A DNA stretch of 64,000 nt from Aneurinibacillus terranovensis DSM 18919 (GCF_000430625.1 NZ_KE387171.1:2562-66561); one strand, 5' to 3'. Counted from the stretch's first letter, positions 34,722 through 43,537 are shown. The notes: generated by a model from the sequence alone, not told the origin. Program-made: numbers and translations.

Positions 34722-34753
34722 AAAAAAGTCCAGATCAAATAAGACCTGGACTT
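34722..34753 (-). terminator. Riboswitch-associated terminator before cobT
   Basis: The minus strand reads AAGTCCAGGTC-TTATTT-GATCTGGACTT followed by TTTT. It lies between the aptamer and the cobT start and forms the likely expression platform. Confidence 0.88.
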
Positions 34754-34805
34754 GCCATTACCAGAATATAAGCGCATTTCTTGTCCTCGCAAAAAATGTC
34801 TCCCA

Positions 34806-34957
34806 CAATAGGCAGGTCTCCTGGCTGTCGGATCGTTGCCTTCGGCTGACAGCCTTCCCGGTACGGTTCCAGTGACTGCCAGTAGCTCCCCGATTACAGT
34901 GGCGGGCCCGCGTGTTTTCTTCCCTATTCTCCCCCCTAAGGGGGCACCTATTGCGCC
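34806..34957 (-). promoter_or_regulatory. Cobalamin riboswitch upstream of cobT
   Basis: On the minus strand the sequence contains GGGCCCGCCACTGTAATC and AGCCAGGAGACCTGCCTATTG, the classic B12-box and 3' elements. Its outer stem CAATAGG pairs with CCTATTG. A long GC-rich hairpin (CCCCCTTAGGGGG) lies near the 5' end. It is larger than the riboswitch at 33395 and differs from it in the peripheral stems. Confidence 0.93.
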
Positions 34958-34998
34958 GTATATCATTTTTATTAGCGTACAATGTCCGCGTTATTTTT

Positions 34999-36210
34999 TC
35001 AAGTCTGAGATACTTCTGCCTTATCAAGCACTTGCTTAATCCGCTCAATCGCCCAGTCCAATTCTTCTTTCTTAATAACGAGCGGCGGTGCAAAACGAAT
35101 CGTGTTCTCATGTGTTTCTTTACACAGCAAACCAAGTTCCTTCAGCTGTTCACAATACGGCCGAGCCGCTGTCGTAAGTTCCACGCCGATGAACAGACCG
35201 CGTCCGCGCACCTCGGAGATTAAAGAATTTTTTATTTCCTTAATCTTTTCAATAAAGTAAGCGCCAAGCTCTAGTGAACGGTCCACAAGACCCTCTTCCT
35301 CGATGACTTCAAGGGCCGCAATAGCAACAGCACAGCCGAGCGGATTGCCGCCAAATGTTGAGCCGTGTGAGCCGGGTTCGAATACGCCGAGAATTTCTTT
35401 GTCCGCAGCAACCGCTGAAATCGGGAACACGCCGCCGCCAAGAGCTTTCCCCATAATATACATGTCCGGTACAACATCTTCCCATTCACTGGCAAATAGG
35501 CGCCCTGTACGGCCGAATCCCGTCTGGATTTCATCCGCAATAAACACGACATTATTTACTTTACACAACGTGTATGCTTCTTTCAGGAATCCTTCCCGCG
35601 GAATGATAATTCCAGCTTCCCCCTGGATAGGCTCTACCAAAAAGGCCGCCGTATTCGGTGTAATCGCCTGTTTTAACGCTTCAATATCGCCATAGGGGAT
35701 GATTTTAAATCCAGGTGTAAATGGTCCGAATCCACATTTGTACTCATCGCTTGAAGAGAAAGAAGTGATGGTTGTCGTTCTGCCGTGGAAGTTTCCTTCA
35801 CACACGATGATATCCGCCTGATTTTCCGGTACTTTCTTTACATCATAGGCCCAGCGGCGAACCGCTTTTACTGCTGTTTCTACCGCTTCCGCACCTGTAT
35901 TCATCGGCAGAACCATATTTTTTCCCGTTACTTTCGCTACTTTTTCATAAAACTCGCCGAGCGGCTCGCTAAAGAAAGCGCGGGAAGTGAGCGTTACTTT
36001 GTCTGCCTGGTCCTTGAGCGCCTGGATAATTTTCGGGTGGCGGTGTCCCTGGTTTAAAGCAGAATAAGCGCTGAGCATATCCATGTATTTGTGGCCTTCC
36101 GGACTTTCCACCCACACTCCTTCTGCCTTTGATATCACGATCGGCAGAGGATGGTAGTTATGCGCTCCGTATTTCTCGGTTTTTTCTATAATTGATGTAG
36201 ATTGACTCAT
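34999..36210 (-). CDS. rocD: Ornithine aminotransferase
   Basis: A PLP enzyme of 403 residues that converts ornithine and 2-oxoglutarate to glutamate semialdehyde and glutamate in arginine catabolism. Motifs: [54 protein letters not shown] and the lysine in [19 protein letters not shown] 36210 has GGAGG seven bases upstream. It is monocistronic here, with no rocE or rocF adjacent. A sigma-54 promoter and two RocR-type sites lie upstream. Confidence 0.95.
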   Translation of the reverse strand: MSQSTSIIEKTEKYGAHNYHPLPIVISKAEGVWVESPEGHKYMDMLSAYSALNQGHRHPKIIQALKDQADKVTLTSRAFFSEPLGEFYEKVAKVTGKNMVLPMNTGAEAVETAVKAVRRWAYDVKKVPENQADIIVCEGNFHGRTTTITSFSSSDEYKCGFGPFTPGFKIIPYGDIEALKQAITPNTAAFLVEPIQGEAGIIIPREGFLKEAYTLCKVNNVVFIADEIQTGFGRTGRLFASEWEDVVPDMYIMGKALGGGVFPISAVAADKEILGVFEPGSHGSTFGGNPLGCAVAIAALEVIEEEGLVDRSLELGAYFIEKIKEIKNSLISEVRGRGLFIGVELTTAARPYCEQLKELGLLCKETHENTIRFAPPLVIKKEELDWAIERIKQVLDKAEVSQT

Positions 36211-36256
36211 CCTCATTCCTCCACATTTCAAATTTCACCGTGTACCCCTATCATAA

Positions 36257-36273
36257 AGCAAAAATCATGCCAA
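36257..36273 (-). promoter_or_regulatory. Sigma-54 promoter of rocD
   Basis: The minus strand reads TTGGCATGATTTTTGCT. GG and GC are separated by exactly ten bases, as in the -24/-12 consensus TTGGCACNNNNNTTGCW. The start codon at 36210 lies about 47 bp further on. Confidence 0.85.
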
Positions 36274-36311
36274 TATAAGAAAAGAAAAAAGCAGAGTGAC
36301 TTTATGTTTAT

Positions 36312-36330
36312 ATGCAATATAATTTTGCAT
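36312..36330 (-). promoter_or_regulatory. RocR-like activator site, proximal
   Basis: The minus strand reads ATGCAAAATTATATTGCAT, a near-perfect inverted repeat. It resembles the B. subtilis RocR site TATGCAAAAGAATTTTGCAT. It lies about 40-55 bp upstream of the sigma-54 element. Confidence 0.75.
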
Positions 36331-36352
36331 CCATAAACAATTTGGCACTTAC

Positions 36353-36370
36353 TGCAAACTTATTTTGCAT
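36353..36370 (-). promoter_or_regulatory. RocR-like activator site, distal
   Basis: The minus strand reads ATGCAAAATAAGTTTGCA, the same inverted repeat as the proximal site. The two centres are about 40 bp apart, close to four helical turns, so both would lie on one face of the DNA. Confidence 0.72.
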
Positions 36371-36383
36371 ATATTCGTGAAAA

Positions 36384-36421
36384 AAAGCAGGGCCGGTTCA
36401 ACTGTACGATCTCCTGCTTTT
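36384..36421 (-). terminator. Terminator of the acidic hypothetical gene
   Basis: The minus strand reads AAAAAGCAGG, a 20-odd-base loop, CCTGCTTTTTTT. It directly follows the stop codon at 36427. Confidence 0.75.
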
Positions 36422-36426
36422 TCCGC

Positions 36427-36846
36427 TTAGTCTATATCATCTTTTCTTCCCGTTAAATCTTTAACATTTTCCATCAATTCTTTCACTTTTTCCGAACTTT
36501 CAGTCATGCCCTGCTTTATTGTTTGTATGTTTTCCTCGATTGCCTGCAGCCGCTCATCTATCGTTTGATTCTCTTCACCGTCATTGGGGTTACCACGCCC
36601 ATTATCATCTTCAGCGATATACAATCCGGGCATCGGTGCCCCGCGTCCAAGGCGGCGCTGCGCACTAATAGAATTCGCGATTTGCGGGGTATCCAGCGGG
36701 TTCCACTGTCTGTCTTCCGGCGTGTCGCCTGTTTCATTTTCATCGTCATAATCTGCCATCCCGGCCATCTGTGGAATATCCAACGGATCGATCTGTCCGT
36801 TTTTCGCGGCCGCCTCTGCATGTTTCGGTTTTTTATTATCAGCCAT
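36427..36846 (-). CDS. Acidic hypothetical protein with duplicated PLD-PQ motif
   Basis: A 139-residue hydrophilic, largely disordered protein. It contains two similar motifs, IDPLDIPQMAGMADYD and WNPLDTPQIANSIS, at about residues 19 and 49. The C-terminal part, TIDERLQAIEENIQTIKQGMTESSEKVKELMENVKDL, looks like a coiled coil. ATG 36846 is supported by GGAGGCACGC. No family is recognised. Its terminator separates it from rocD control sites. Confidence 0.6.
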   Translation of the reverse strand: MADNKKPKHAEAAAKNGQIDPLDIPQMAGMADYDDENETGDTPEDRQWNPLDTPQIANSISAQRRLGRGAPMPGLYIAEDDNGRGNPNDGEENQTIDERLQAIEENIQTIKQGMTESSEKVKELMENVKDLTGRKDDID

Positions 36847-36916
36847 ATGCGTGCCTCCTATCATTCCGTTACCTTTTTTATACCACCTGCCAAAGCAAGG
36901 TGAAACGTGCCGGAAT

Positions 36917-37264
36917 TTATTGAATGGCCTGCTTAAATTCATCCAGCGCGTGGCGGACAAGCGTCACCTGTGAAAAAGCCGAACCTCCCCGGAGAGCCGC
37001 CGCGACCTGGAGAGTTTCATATACTTCCCGGTCACTCGCCCCCTGGTGCAGCGCTTCCATCGTATGATACAAAATGCAGTACTCATCCTGAGAAGCCAGA
37101 CTTACTCCCAGGGCAATTAAATGTTTATTTTTTTCAGAAATACTTCCAGCAGAGAAACAAACCCCCGTAAAATCATTGTACGCTTTTGTGAAATCCGGGC
37201 TAATTTCCTGAAAGGCCCCTACGTTTTCCTTATAGTTCTGAATCGCCTCTTGATACTGGTTCAT
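36917..37264 (-). CDS. Carboxymuconolactone decarboxylase (AhpD-like) family protein
   Basis: A 115-residue all-helical protein of the CMD family. YNDFTGVCFSAGSISEKNKHLIALGVSLASQDEYCILYHTMEALHQGAS has a Cys and His in the order Cys-x(3)-Tyr-His rather than the Cys-x-x-Cys-x(3)-His of AhpD. ATG 37264 is chosen for GAGGTG upstream. Peroxidase-type or decarboxylase activity is only a family possibility. Confidence 0.8.
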   Translation of the reverse strand: MNQYQEAIQNYKENVGAFQEISPDFTKAYNDFTGVCFSAGSISEKNKHLIALGVSLASQDEYCILYHTMEALHQGASDREVYETLQVAAALRGGSAFSQVTLVRHALDEFKQAIQ

Positions 37265-37395
37265 CACATTCACCTCTTCTGCACATGTTAAAATATACAG
37301 AATTAGTATGTAACACAAAACGTTTTCTCACTCGGAAAAACCAGATGTATCCTTCATTATTTTTACGCGAGCATTTACAAAAAACAGCAAATCCC

Positions 37396-38064
37396 CTATA
37401 TATCTTTGTTAATGTATTCAATTCCCCACTTATTTTCAAAAAGGAGATGTTTCAATTCATGACGTCTTTCCCAGTCATGAATTTCAAGCAAAGGACGTTC
37501 GGGATAATGATCTGTATAACCTATGGAAATTAAAGCGACAGGATCAATATGTAGAGGGATGTTAAGAATTCTTCTTACATCAGATTTCTTATAAAAACTC
37601 ACCCATCCCATAGCCAATCCTTCAGCATAGGCAGCTAACCACATATTTTGTATCGCACAACTTACCGACATGATATCCGTTTCAGGAATGGAATTTCTGC
37701 CCAGTACATGATCCCCGCCTCTGGAAGGATCGCATGTAACACAAATGGTAATCGGGGCTTCTTTAATGCCTGCTATTTTTAAATCTAAGAATGTAAGTTC
37801 ACGATCCGTGTTTTCGTAATGTATGGCTAAAGCCCGGCGCTCTTTGTCTACGATGGCAGCCAGCTGGTTTTTTATTTCTTGAGCCTGTACAATAATAAAG
37901 TTCCACGGTTGCATAAAGCCTACAGACGGAGCGTGATGGGCTGCCTCCAACAGTTTATATAATTTCGTATGAGGAATAGGTGTATTAAGAAATGCTCGGA
38001 TATCTCTTCGATTAAATATAGCTTTGTATACCCCGTTTTTTTCTTCTTCAGTTAAGCGTTCCAT
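37396..38064 (-). CDS. bluB: 5,6-dimethylbenzimidazole synthase
   Basis: BluB fragments reduced FMN with oxygen to form the lower ligand of vitamin B12. The 222-residue nitroreductase-fold protein has FNRRDIRAFLNTPIP, LLEAAHHAPSVGFMQPWNFIIV, GRNSIPETDIMSVSCAIQNMWLAAYAEGLAMGWVSFY and IGYTDHYPERPLLE, all typical of BluB rather than other nitroreductases. ATG 38064 has GGAGGGG upstream. It is transcribed alone, 3 kb from cobT, and no cobalamin riboswitch was found before it. It should supply dimethylbenzimidazole to CobT. Confidence 0.92.
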   Translation of the reverse strand: MERLTEEEKNGVYKAIFNRRDIRAFLNTPIPHTKLYKLLEAAHHAPSVGFMQPWNFIIVQAQEIKNQLAAIVDKERRALAIHYENTDRELTFLDLKIAGIKEAPITICVTCDPSRGGDHVLGRNSIPETDIMSVSCAIQNMWLAAYAEGLAMGWVSFYKKSDVRRILNIPLHIDPVALISIGYTDHYPERPLLEIHDWERRHELKHLLFENKWGIEYINKDI

Positions 38065-38190
38065 CACTACATCCCCTCCCATAAAAGTGTATAAAAATAA
38101 AAAACCTCTGCCAAGAATATACCATAACAGCGAGTATGTCGAGAAAGGACTTTTGCCTAGACCCGGCTTATAACTATTCCACCACCAAAT

Positions 38191-38219
38191 AAGCCGTTCC
38201 CATATACTAGGAACGGCTT
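38191..38219. repeat. Hairpin direct repeat, copy 1
   Basis: AAGCCGTTCC pairs with GGAACGGCTT around CATATACTA. The hairpin and about 15 flanking bases are repeated at 38589-38618. Confidence 0.65.
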
Positions 38220-38222
38220 CCG

Positions 38223-38393
38223 TTATTCACTATGATGACCAAACGAAGCTTTTAAAACTTTACCAAACTCTAGCTTGTCAGTTTCTCTTATTCCTAATAA
38301 GTAATCCTCCGAACTATCGTTTAAAAATAGAGATTTATGGGAGTTTAGGTATAATCCTGCTGAACCTAGGAAGAATACGATAAAGAATTGAGT
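38223..38393 (-). pseudogene. 5'-truncated gene remnant, unrecognised
   Basis: The minus strand has about 56 codons with a protein-like sequence, FFIVFFLGSAGLYLNSHKSL then EDYLLGIRETDKLEFGKVLK, ending in a stop at 38225. It begins directly after an in-frame stop and has no ATG, GTG or RBS, so it is the 3' end of a lost gene. It starts with one hydrophobic segment. I cannot name the family. It lies between two copies of a hairpin repeat, suggesting deletion of the rest. Confidence 0.45.
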
Positions 38394-38588
38394 TTATCTT
38401 TTACATTTAGTAAATCGTATTTTCTAAGGATATTTATCCTCTCCCTTATTTTTTGCCTGTTCTACCAAATCCACTCACGACCCACTAGGTGGAAAAACCG
38501 ACATCTCATGGCGGGTGAAGTTTTGAAGACTACCATAAGATGTCACAGTATAGAACAGAGCCTGCTATAACAGTTCTACCAACTAAAT

Positions 38589-38618
38589 AAGCCGTCCCCA
38601 ATATACTAGGAACGGCTT
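38589..38618. repeat. Hairpin direct repeat, copy 2
   Basis: AAGCCGTCCCC, AATATACTA, GGAACGGCTTT. It matches copy 1 with a few changes and lies 37 bp behind the lutC stop, where it may serve as terminator for the lut operon despite a poor T run. Between the copies, GACATCTCATGG and CCATAAGATGTC also form an imperfect inverted repeat near 38500-38550. Confidence 0.6.
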
Positions 38619-38654
38619 TCCTTATTAACATCGATACCCAACCACAACCAAAAC

Positions 38655-39377
38655 TCAACCGACCACAAGCGCATACACGATGCCGGGGCCGTGAACGCCA
38701 ATGGTCAGGTCATTTTCGATGTCGGAGGAACGGCTGGGGCCGGTGATAAAATGAATACCTGCCGGAAGGTTGGTACCGAATCTGGCCTGCAGGTCTTTCA
38801 CGACCTCACCCATGCGCGTTTTTATATCTTCGGCCCGTACAATGGCGATAAACACCGTCGGCAGCAGGCTGACCGATCTCCCCTTGGTGTTGCCGGACAT
38901 GGCGACGACAGTGCCCGTGTGGGCGATGGCATAGTCAACCATGGCAATTCCGATGTCGGCTCCGGCGGCTTTGGATATGAGATGTTCGTTCACTTGCTCG
39001 TTCCAAACGGTAATCTCCGTATCGGGATGATTCTCATCAAAGTGGCCCTTTTCAAATTCCGGATCGTCCCAGCGGATGATATATTTTGCCTGCATTGTTT
39101 TCACCACATCTGTTATGTAGCGAAAAGCACCGGCCATGGTAGAGAATCTCTCAGCCATCCCGCCGATTCCCGTCCAATTCTCCATAAATAAGCGGACTCG
39201 CTTGTCAAGCGGGAGTTCATATGCGTTCCAAAAATCAGGGGCTCCGCGAAACGGGTGTTGAGGTTTTTCGGTAATGCGTGAACGCTGGAGGCGGCTGGCA
39301 ATATGGTTCATAAAATCGGCTTCTTTTTTCGCCGCCTGTTCGTCCAGTTCACGAATCATATCTTTGGAATTACTCAT
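38655..39377 (-). CDS. lutC: Lactate utilization protein C
   Basis: A 240-residue LUD-domain protein, one of three subunits of the iron-sulfur lactate oxidase LutABC that converts L-lactate to pyruvate. It shows ISKAAGADIGIAMVDYAIAHTGTVVAMSG, RSVSLLPTVFIAIV and TGPSRSSDIENDLTIGVHGPG, the typical LUD core. RBS GGGGGAAAA precedes ATG 39377, which overlaps the lutB stop by 8 bp. Confidence 0.94.
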   Translation of the reverse strand: MSNSKDMIRELDEQAAKKEADFMNHIASRLQRSRITEKPQHPFRGAPDFWNAYELPLDKRVRLFMENWTGIGGMAERFSTMAGAFRYITDVVKTMQAKYIIRWDDPEFEKGHFDENHPDTEITVWNEQVNEHLISKAAGADIGIAMVDYAIAHTGTVVAMSGNTKGRSVSLLPTVFIAIVRAEDIKTRMGEVVKDLQARFGTNLPAGIHFITGPSRSSDIENDLTIGVHGPGIVYALVVG

Positions 39378-40875
39378 GGTCTGTTTTCCCCCGTTTCGCC
39401 AGAATTTCTTTCATGCGTTTCATAATGTCCGGGTCCATTCCGGCCATTTCCCGGTGAAGGTCATTGTCAAGTGCTTCCCAGGAGTCGCGGAACGATTGAT
39501 TAGCTACCGTTGGTGCGTGGCGATACGTGTTCCATCCTTTTAAAGGACCGATTTTAGACGTTATCACGCCATCCTCGGCTATGAATTTTTGCCCGAATTT
39601 ACCAAGCTTTATCGAACGTTTAAATCGTTTATAATCTGACATGACATACTTAAATCCTTTAAAAGCCATTTTTTCCGCGGCAGGGGTATATCCTTGTTCT
39701 ACTTTTTGCCGCCGGATATAGACGAGCATATCGTGCAGCGGGATTTTCACCGGACAAGCTTCATAGCACGCTCCGCACAGACTGGAGGCGTACGCGACTT
39801 CGCCCCATTTTTCCATATCCTGATTCAATCGCGGCGTGAGGACGGCACCTATCGGGCCGCTGTAAACCCAGCCATATGCATGGCCGCCCACATGACGATA
39901 AACGGGACACGCGTTTAAACAGGCACCGCAGCGAATGCAGTTCAGCACTTCCTGGAACTCAGGGTCGCCAAGCTGCTGAGACCGTCCGTTATCAATGATG
40001 ATGATATGCATTTCTTCCGGCCCGTCGGCATCCTCTGTTCGGCGCGGTCCGGTTATCGCGGACATATACACCGTCAACTTCTGGCCTGTCGCCGAACGAG
40101 GTAGCATCGTGGCCATCACTTCCAGGTCATCCAGTGAAGGAATGATCCTCTCCATCCCCATATAGGTGATTTGCGTTTTGGGAACAGTGCTTACCATGCG
40201 GGCATTTCCCTCATTCGAGAACAGAACCATGGAGCCTGTTTCCGCGATTGCAAAATTACAGCCCGTCATTCCAACGTCCGCCTGCAGGAATTTCTCGCGC
40301 AGCTTCGCCCGTGCAAATCCGGCAAGCACTTTCGTATCCGGCGGGAGCGTTTCTCCTCCGGCCTCCGAGAAAAGGTCGGCCACCTGCTGCTTGTTTTTAT
40401 GGATGGCCGGGATAATGATATGGGAAGGCGTTTCACCCGCCAATTGAATAATATATTCGCCGAGGTCGGTTTCAATCGTTTCAATCCCTTCTTCTTCAAG
40501 CGCATGGTTAATATGAAGTTCTTCTGAAACCATAGACTTTGATTTCACGACCGACTTCGCTTCTTTGGCAGCCATAATTTTCATCGTAATCTCTACGGCT
40601 TCCTGCGCGGTGGCGGCAAAATGAACGTGCGTCCCCTTTGCCCGCGCGTTCTTCACAAACTCAGATAAATAATAATCAAGGTTCGCGATGGTGTGCAGGC
40701 GGATTGCCCGCGCGCGCTCGCGCCATTCTTCCCAATTACCAAGTTCACTAGAGGCGTTTTTCTTGCCGAAGCGAAGCTTTTCCGTGGTAAACTTCACTGC
40801 GTTTCGCAAAAAATCATCATTGAGTGCAACCTGAGCCCGTTCCTTCATGTTTAAGGTCGGATTGAAACCGCTCAT
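39370..40875 (-). CDS. lutB: Lactate utilization iron-sulfur protein B
   Basis: A 501-residue fusion of an N-terminal LUD domain and a C-terminal ferredoxin-like domain. Two 4Fe-4S motifs are CIRCGACLNACPVY and CGACYEACPVKIPL. The LUD domain includes GCNFAIAETGSMVLFSNEGNARMVSTVPK. It sits one base after the lutA stop and overlaps lutC. It probably carries electrons from lactate to the respiratory chain. Confidence 0.95.
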   Translation of the reverse strand: MSGFNPTLNMKERAQVALNDDFLRNAVKFTTEKLRFGKKNASSELGNWEEWRERARAIRLHTIANLDYYLSEFVKNARAKGTHVHFAATAQEAVEITMKIMAAKEAKSVVKSKSMVSEELHINHALEEEGIETIETDLGEYIIQLAGETPSHIIIPAIHKNKQQVADLFSEAGGETLPPDTKVLAGFARAKLREKFLQADVGMTGCNFAIAETGSMVLFSNEGNARMVSTVPKTQITYMGMERIIPSLDDLEVMATMLPRSATGQKLTVYMSAITGPRRTEDADGPEEMHIIIIDNGRSQQLGDPEFQEVLNCIRCGACLNACPVYRHVGGHAYGWVYSGPIGAVLTPRLNQDMEKWGEVAYASSLCGACYEACPVKIPLHDMLVYIRRQKVEQGYTPAAEKMAFKGFKYVMSDYKRFKRSIKLGKFGQKFIAEDGVITSKIGPLKGWNTYRHAPTVANQSFRDSWEALDNDLHREMAGMDPDIMKRMKEILAKRGKTDHE

Positions 40876-40876
40876 T

Positions 40877-41602
40877 CTACTTCACCCCTTCATACAGCAA
40901 TTCTGAGATATGCATGACACGAACCGGCTTTCCTTCATAATGGAGGCGTCCGGAAATATTCATGAGGCAACCCATATCCATACCGACCAGCACTTCAGCC
41001 TCGGTTTCCAGTATGTGATCTACCTTTTCCCCCACCATCGCCCCCGAGATATCGGACATTTTCACGGCAAAAGTCCCGCCGAATCCGCAGCAATCTTCCG
41101 CAAACGGCAAATCGATGACCTCTATCCCTTTTACATTGGAAAGCAACACCCGCGGTTCATCTTTAATTCCCAGCAGCCGTGTTCCATGGCAGGATGGGTG
41201 GTATGTGACTTTATGCGGGAAGGTAGCCCCTACATCTTTGACTCCTAATACGTTGACGAGAAATTGGGTGAATTCATACGTTTTATCGATTAAACGGCGG
41301 GTCTTTTCCAGTAACACTGGATCATCTTTAAAAAGAGCCGGGTAATAATGGTGAATCATCCCCGTACATGAACCGGACGGCGACACAACGAAATCGCTGT
41401 CATCGAAGGCTTCCAAGAGGGTTTTCGCACTGGCGCGCGCCTCATCCCAGTATCCGCTGTTGAACGCAGGCTGCCCGCAGCATGTCTGAGCCTCGGGAAA
41501 ATGCAGCTTCACCCCGTAGCGGCTGAGAATCCTCGCCATGGCTTCCCCGACACGCGGATAGATTGCATCGGATAAACAGGTGATAAATAATGATACCTTC
41601 AT
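40877..41602 (-). CDS. lutA: Lactate utilization protein A
   Basis: A 241-residue protein with two CCG domains, EAQTCCGQPAFNSGYWDEA and FAEDCCGFGGTFAVKM, which bind an iron-sulfur cluster or heterodisulfide-like centre. It resembles GlpC/GlcF/HdrB proteins. RBS AAAGGAGAG precedes ATG 41602. First of lutABC. Confidence 0.95.
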   Translation of the reverse strand: MKVSLFITCLSDAIYPRVGEAMARILSRYGVKLHFPEAQTCCGQPAFNSGYWDEARASAKTLLEAFDDSDFVVSPSGSCTGMIHHYYPALFKDDPVLLEKTRRLIDKTYEFTQFLVNVLGVKDVGATFPHKVTYHPSCHGTRLLGIKDEPRVLLSNVKGIEVIDLPFAEDCCGFGGTFAVKMSDISGAMVGEKVDHILETEAEVLVGMDMGCLMNISGRLHYEGKPVRVMHISELLYEGVK

Positions 41603-41686
41603 TTTGTTCTCTCCTTTATCAACAGCATAGGAAATGCCAAGAGGGAGGATGGTTCCCTAAATGGGTGTCATCTCTCCCTTACATTG

Positions 41687-41717
41687 GTAGATAAGAAAGT
41701 ATAACTTTCTTATCTAC
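41687..41717. repeat. Perfect 14-bp palindrome between lutP and lutA
   Basis: gtagataagaaagt (41687-41700), a 3-nt loop, and the exact reverse complement (41704-41717). It is AT-rich with no T run on either side. It lies in the 197-bp gap between lutP and lutA. Confidence 0.75.
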
Positions 41718-41738
41718 ATAAGTGCAACTAAGGCCATC

Positions 41739-41764
41739 GCCAGCGCCTGCGGCTTGGCGCTGGC
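41739..41764. repeat. GC-rich hairpin between lutP and lutA
   Basis: GCCAGCGCC (41739-41747) and GGCGCTGGC (41756-41764) are exact inverted repeats around TGCGGCTT, flanked by outer GGCC pairs. On the plus strand a TTTTCTTT run follows. On the lut-coding strand none does, so it may be a processing or stability element rather than a terminator. Confidence 0.65.
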
Positions 41765-41799
41765 CAAGTTTTCTTTATAAAACGAAATTCAATTAACCG

Positions 41800-43467
41800 C
41801 TATGGTATTAAAAACGGCAAATAGTACGCTTCAACATATGTGATAAGTCCTACTACAACCGCGAATAACAAACTGTGCTTCACGGTAAAACGAAACAAGT
41901 TTGATTCGTTACCCACAAGACCTACCGCCGCACACGCGACCGCGATCGATTGTGGAGAAATCATTTTACCCGTTACCCCTCCCGTTGTATTAGCAGCAAC
42001 AAGCAGCGTTTGCTTCACCCCGATTTGCGCAGCGGTAACGTTTTGCAAATTGGAGAAAAGCGCGTTGCTTGATGTATCCGATCCCGTAAGGAATACACCC
42101 AGCCAGCCAAGGAACGGGGAAAAGAACGGGAATAAGCTTCCGGTTGCGGCAAGCGCCAGACCAAGCGTCGACGATATCCCGGAATAGTTAGCGATAAAAG
42201 CAAAAGCCAACACCATGCCGATAGAAAAAATCGGTTTTGCCAGTTCCTTTAACGTTTCTCCGAATATGTTGATTCCGGTTCTCATATTTACCCTAAGTAT
42301 CAGCATGGACAGTATCGCTGCGATTAAAATCGCAGTTCCTGTGGCTGACAGCAGGTCTAATTTGAATACCGCAGCATATGGCGTTGGCTTATTGACAATC
42401 GGCTGTGTTTGAATGATCAATTTGTCCAATCCTGCAACATGGAAATTCATTACCCAGCTTTTGAGCGCACCTTTATCGAATAAGTCTTTAAACGGTTTCA
42501 AACTCCAGATGGTAACTATGATGGTAAGCACGATAAATGGAGACCATGCTTTGAAAATCTGCCCGCTTGTAAAATAAGGCGCCTCCCCGGCAGCCGCTAC
42601 TTCCCGATTTGAAGAACCCCGGATACTTTTTTCACTAAAGCGGAAAATTCGTTTTGGCTGCCACACTTTTAAGAATAAAGACAGACAGATAAGGCTGACA
42701 ATGGCCGATGTAATATCCGGCAGCTCAGGTCCGATAAAATTAGCTGTGAAGAATTGTGTAATGGCAAACGAAGCGCCAGCCACCAGCACACCCGGCCACG
42801 TTTCACGCACACCCCGAATTCCGTCCATAACAAACACCAGCCAGAGAGGAACAAGCAGCGACAAAAGCGGCAGCTGCCGGCCCGCCATTTGACCGATATG
42901 TAACGGATCAATACCGGTTATTTTACCCGCGACAGTGATGGGAATTCCCATGGCGCCGAATGCTACCGGCGCGGTATTTGCGATTAAGCAGAGCCCGGCA
43001 GCATATAAAGGATTAAAGCCTAATCCGACAAGCAGGGCTGCTGTAATCGCTACAGGCGCACCAAATCCCGCCGCCCCTTCGAGAAACGCTCCAAAGGAGA
43101 ATCCGACTAGAATTAACTGAAGGCGCTGGTCCTCCGTAATAGATACAATGGAAGAACGAATAATATCGAATTGGCCGCTTTTCACCGTGATTTTATACAA
43201 AAAGACAGCGGTTACAATAATCCATGCAATCGGCCATAAACCATAGGCAAATCCATAACCGGCCGAAGCAAAGGCCATTTTTACCGGCATTTTATAGACA
43301 ATAATAGCAACAGCAAGAGTAATAAAAACAGTTATTAATCCGGCGACATGGCCTTTCATACGAAAAACAGTAAGCGCCAGAAAAAAGAAAGCGATTGGAA
43401 TAAGAGCAACAATGGCGGATAATCCAAGGCTCCCCATCGGCTGATACACCTGTGTCCAAGTTTGCAT
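41800..43467 (-). CDS. lutP: L-lactate permease (LctP/LldP family)
   Basis: A 555-residue polytopic transporter with about 12-14 helices. Family segments include [53 protein letters not shown] and [21 protein letters not shown]. It imports lactate with protons. RBS AAGAGG precedes ATG 43467. The upstream 215 bp hold a palindromic operator candidate; lutABC follow downstream. Confidence 0.95.
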   Translation of the reverse strand: MQTWTQVYQPMGSLGLSAIVALIPIAFFFLALTVFRMKGHVAGLITVFITLAVAIIVYKMPVKMAFASAGYGFAYGLWPIAWIIVTAVFLYKITVKSGQFDIIRSSIVSITEDQRLQLILVGFSFGAFLEGAAGFGAPVAITAALLVGLGFNPLYAAGLCLIANTAPVAFGAMGIPITVAGKITGIDPLHIGQMAGRQLPLLSLLVPLWLVFVMDGIRGVRETWPGVLVAGASFAITQFFTANFIGPELPDITSAIVSLICLSLFLKVWQPKRIFRFSEKSIRGSSNREVAAAGEAPYFTSGQIFKAWSPFIVLTIIVTIWSLKPFKDLFDKGALKSWVMNFHVAGLDKLIIQTQPIVNKPTPYAAVFKLDLLSATGTAILIAAILSMLILRVNMRTGINIFGETLKELAKPIFSIGMVLAFAFIANYSGISSTLGLALAATGSLFPFFSPFLGWLGVFLTGSDTSSNALFSNLQNVTAAQIGVKQTLLVAANTTGGVTGKMISPQSIAVACAAVGLVGNESNLFRFTVKHSLLFAVVVGLITYVEAYYLPFLIP

Positions 43468-43537
43468 CGCTACACCTCTTTTACTTTAAATGTTTACATT
43501 AGCTTTACAGGCTAACATCCCTGGGTATTAGATTTCT

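Noticed and set aside
36342-36358. Plus-strand TTGGCAC...GC resembling a sigma-54 promoter
   Set aside because: GG and GC are eight, not ten, bases apart, and it lies between the two RocR-like sites.
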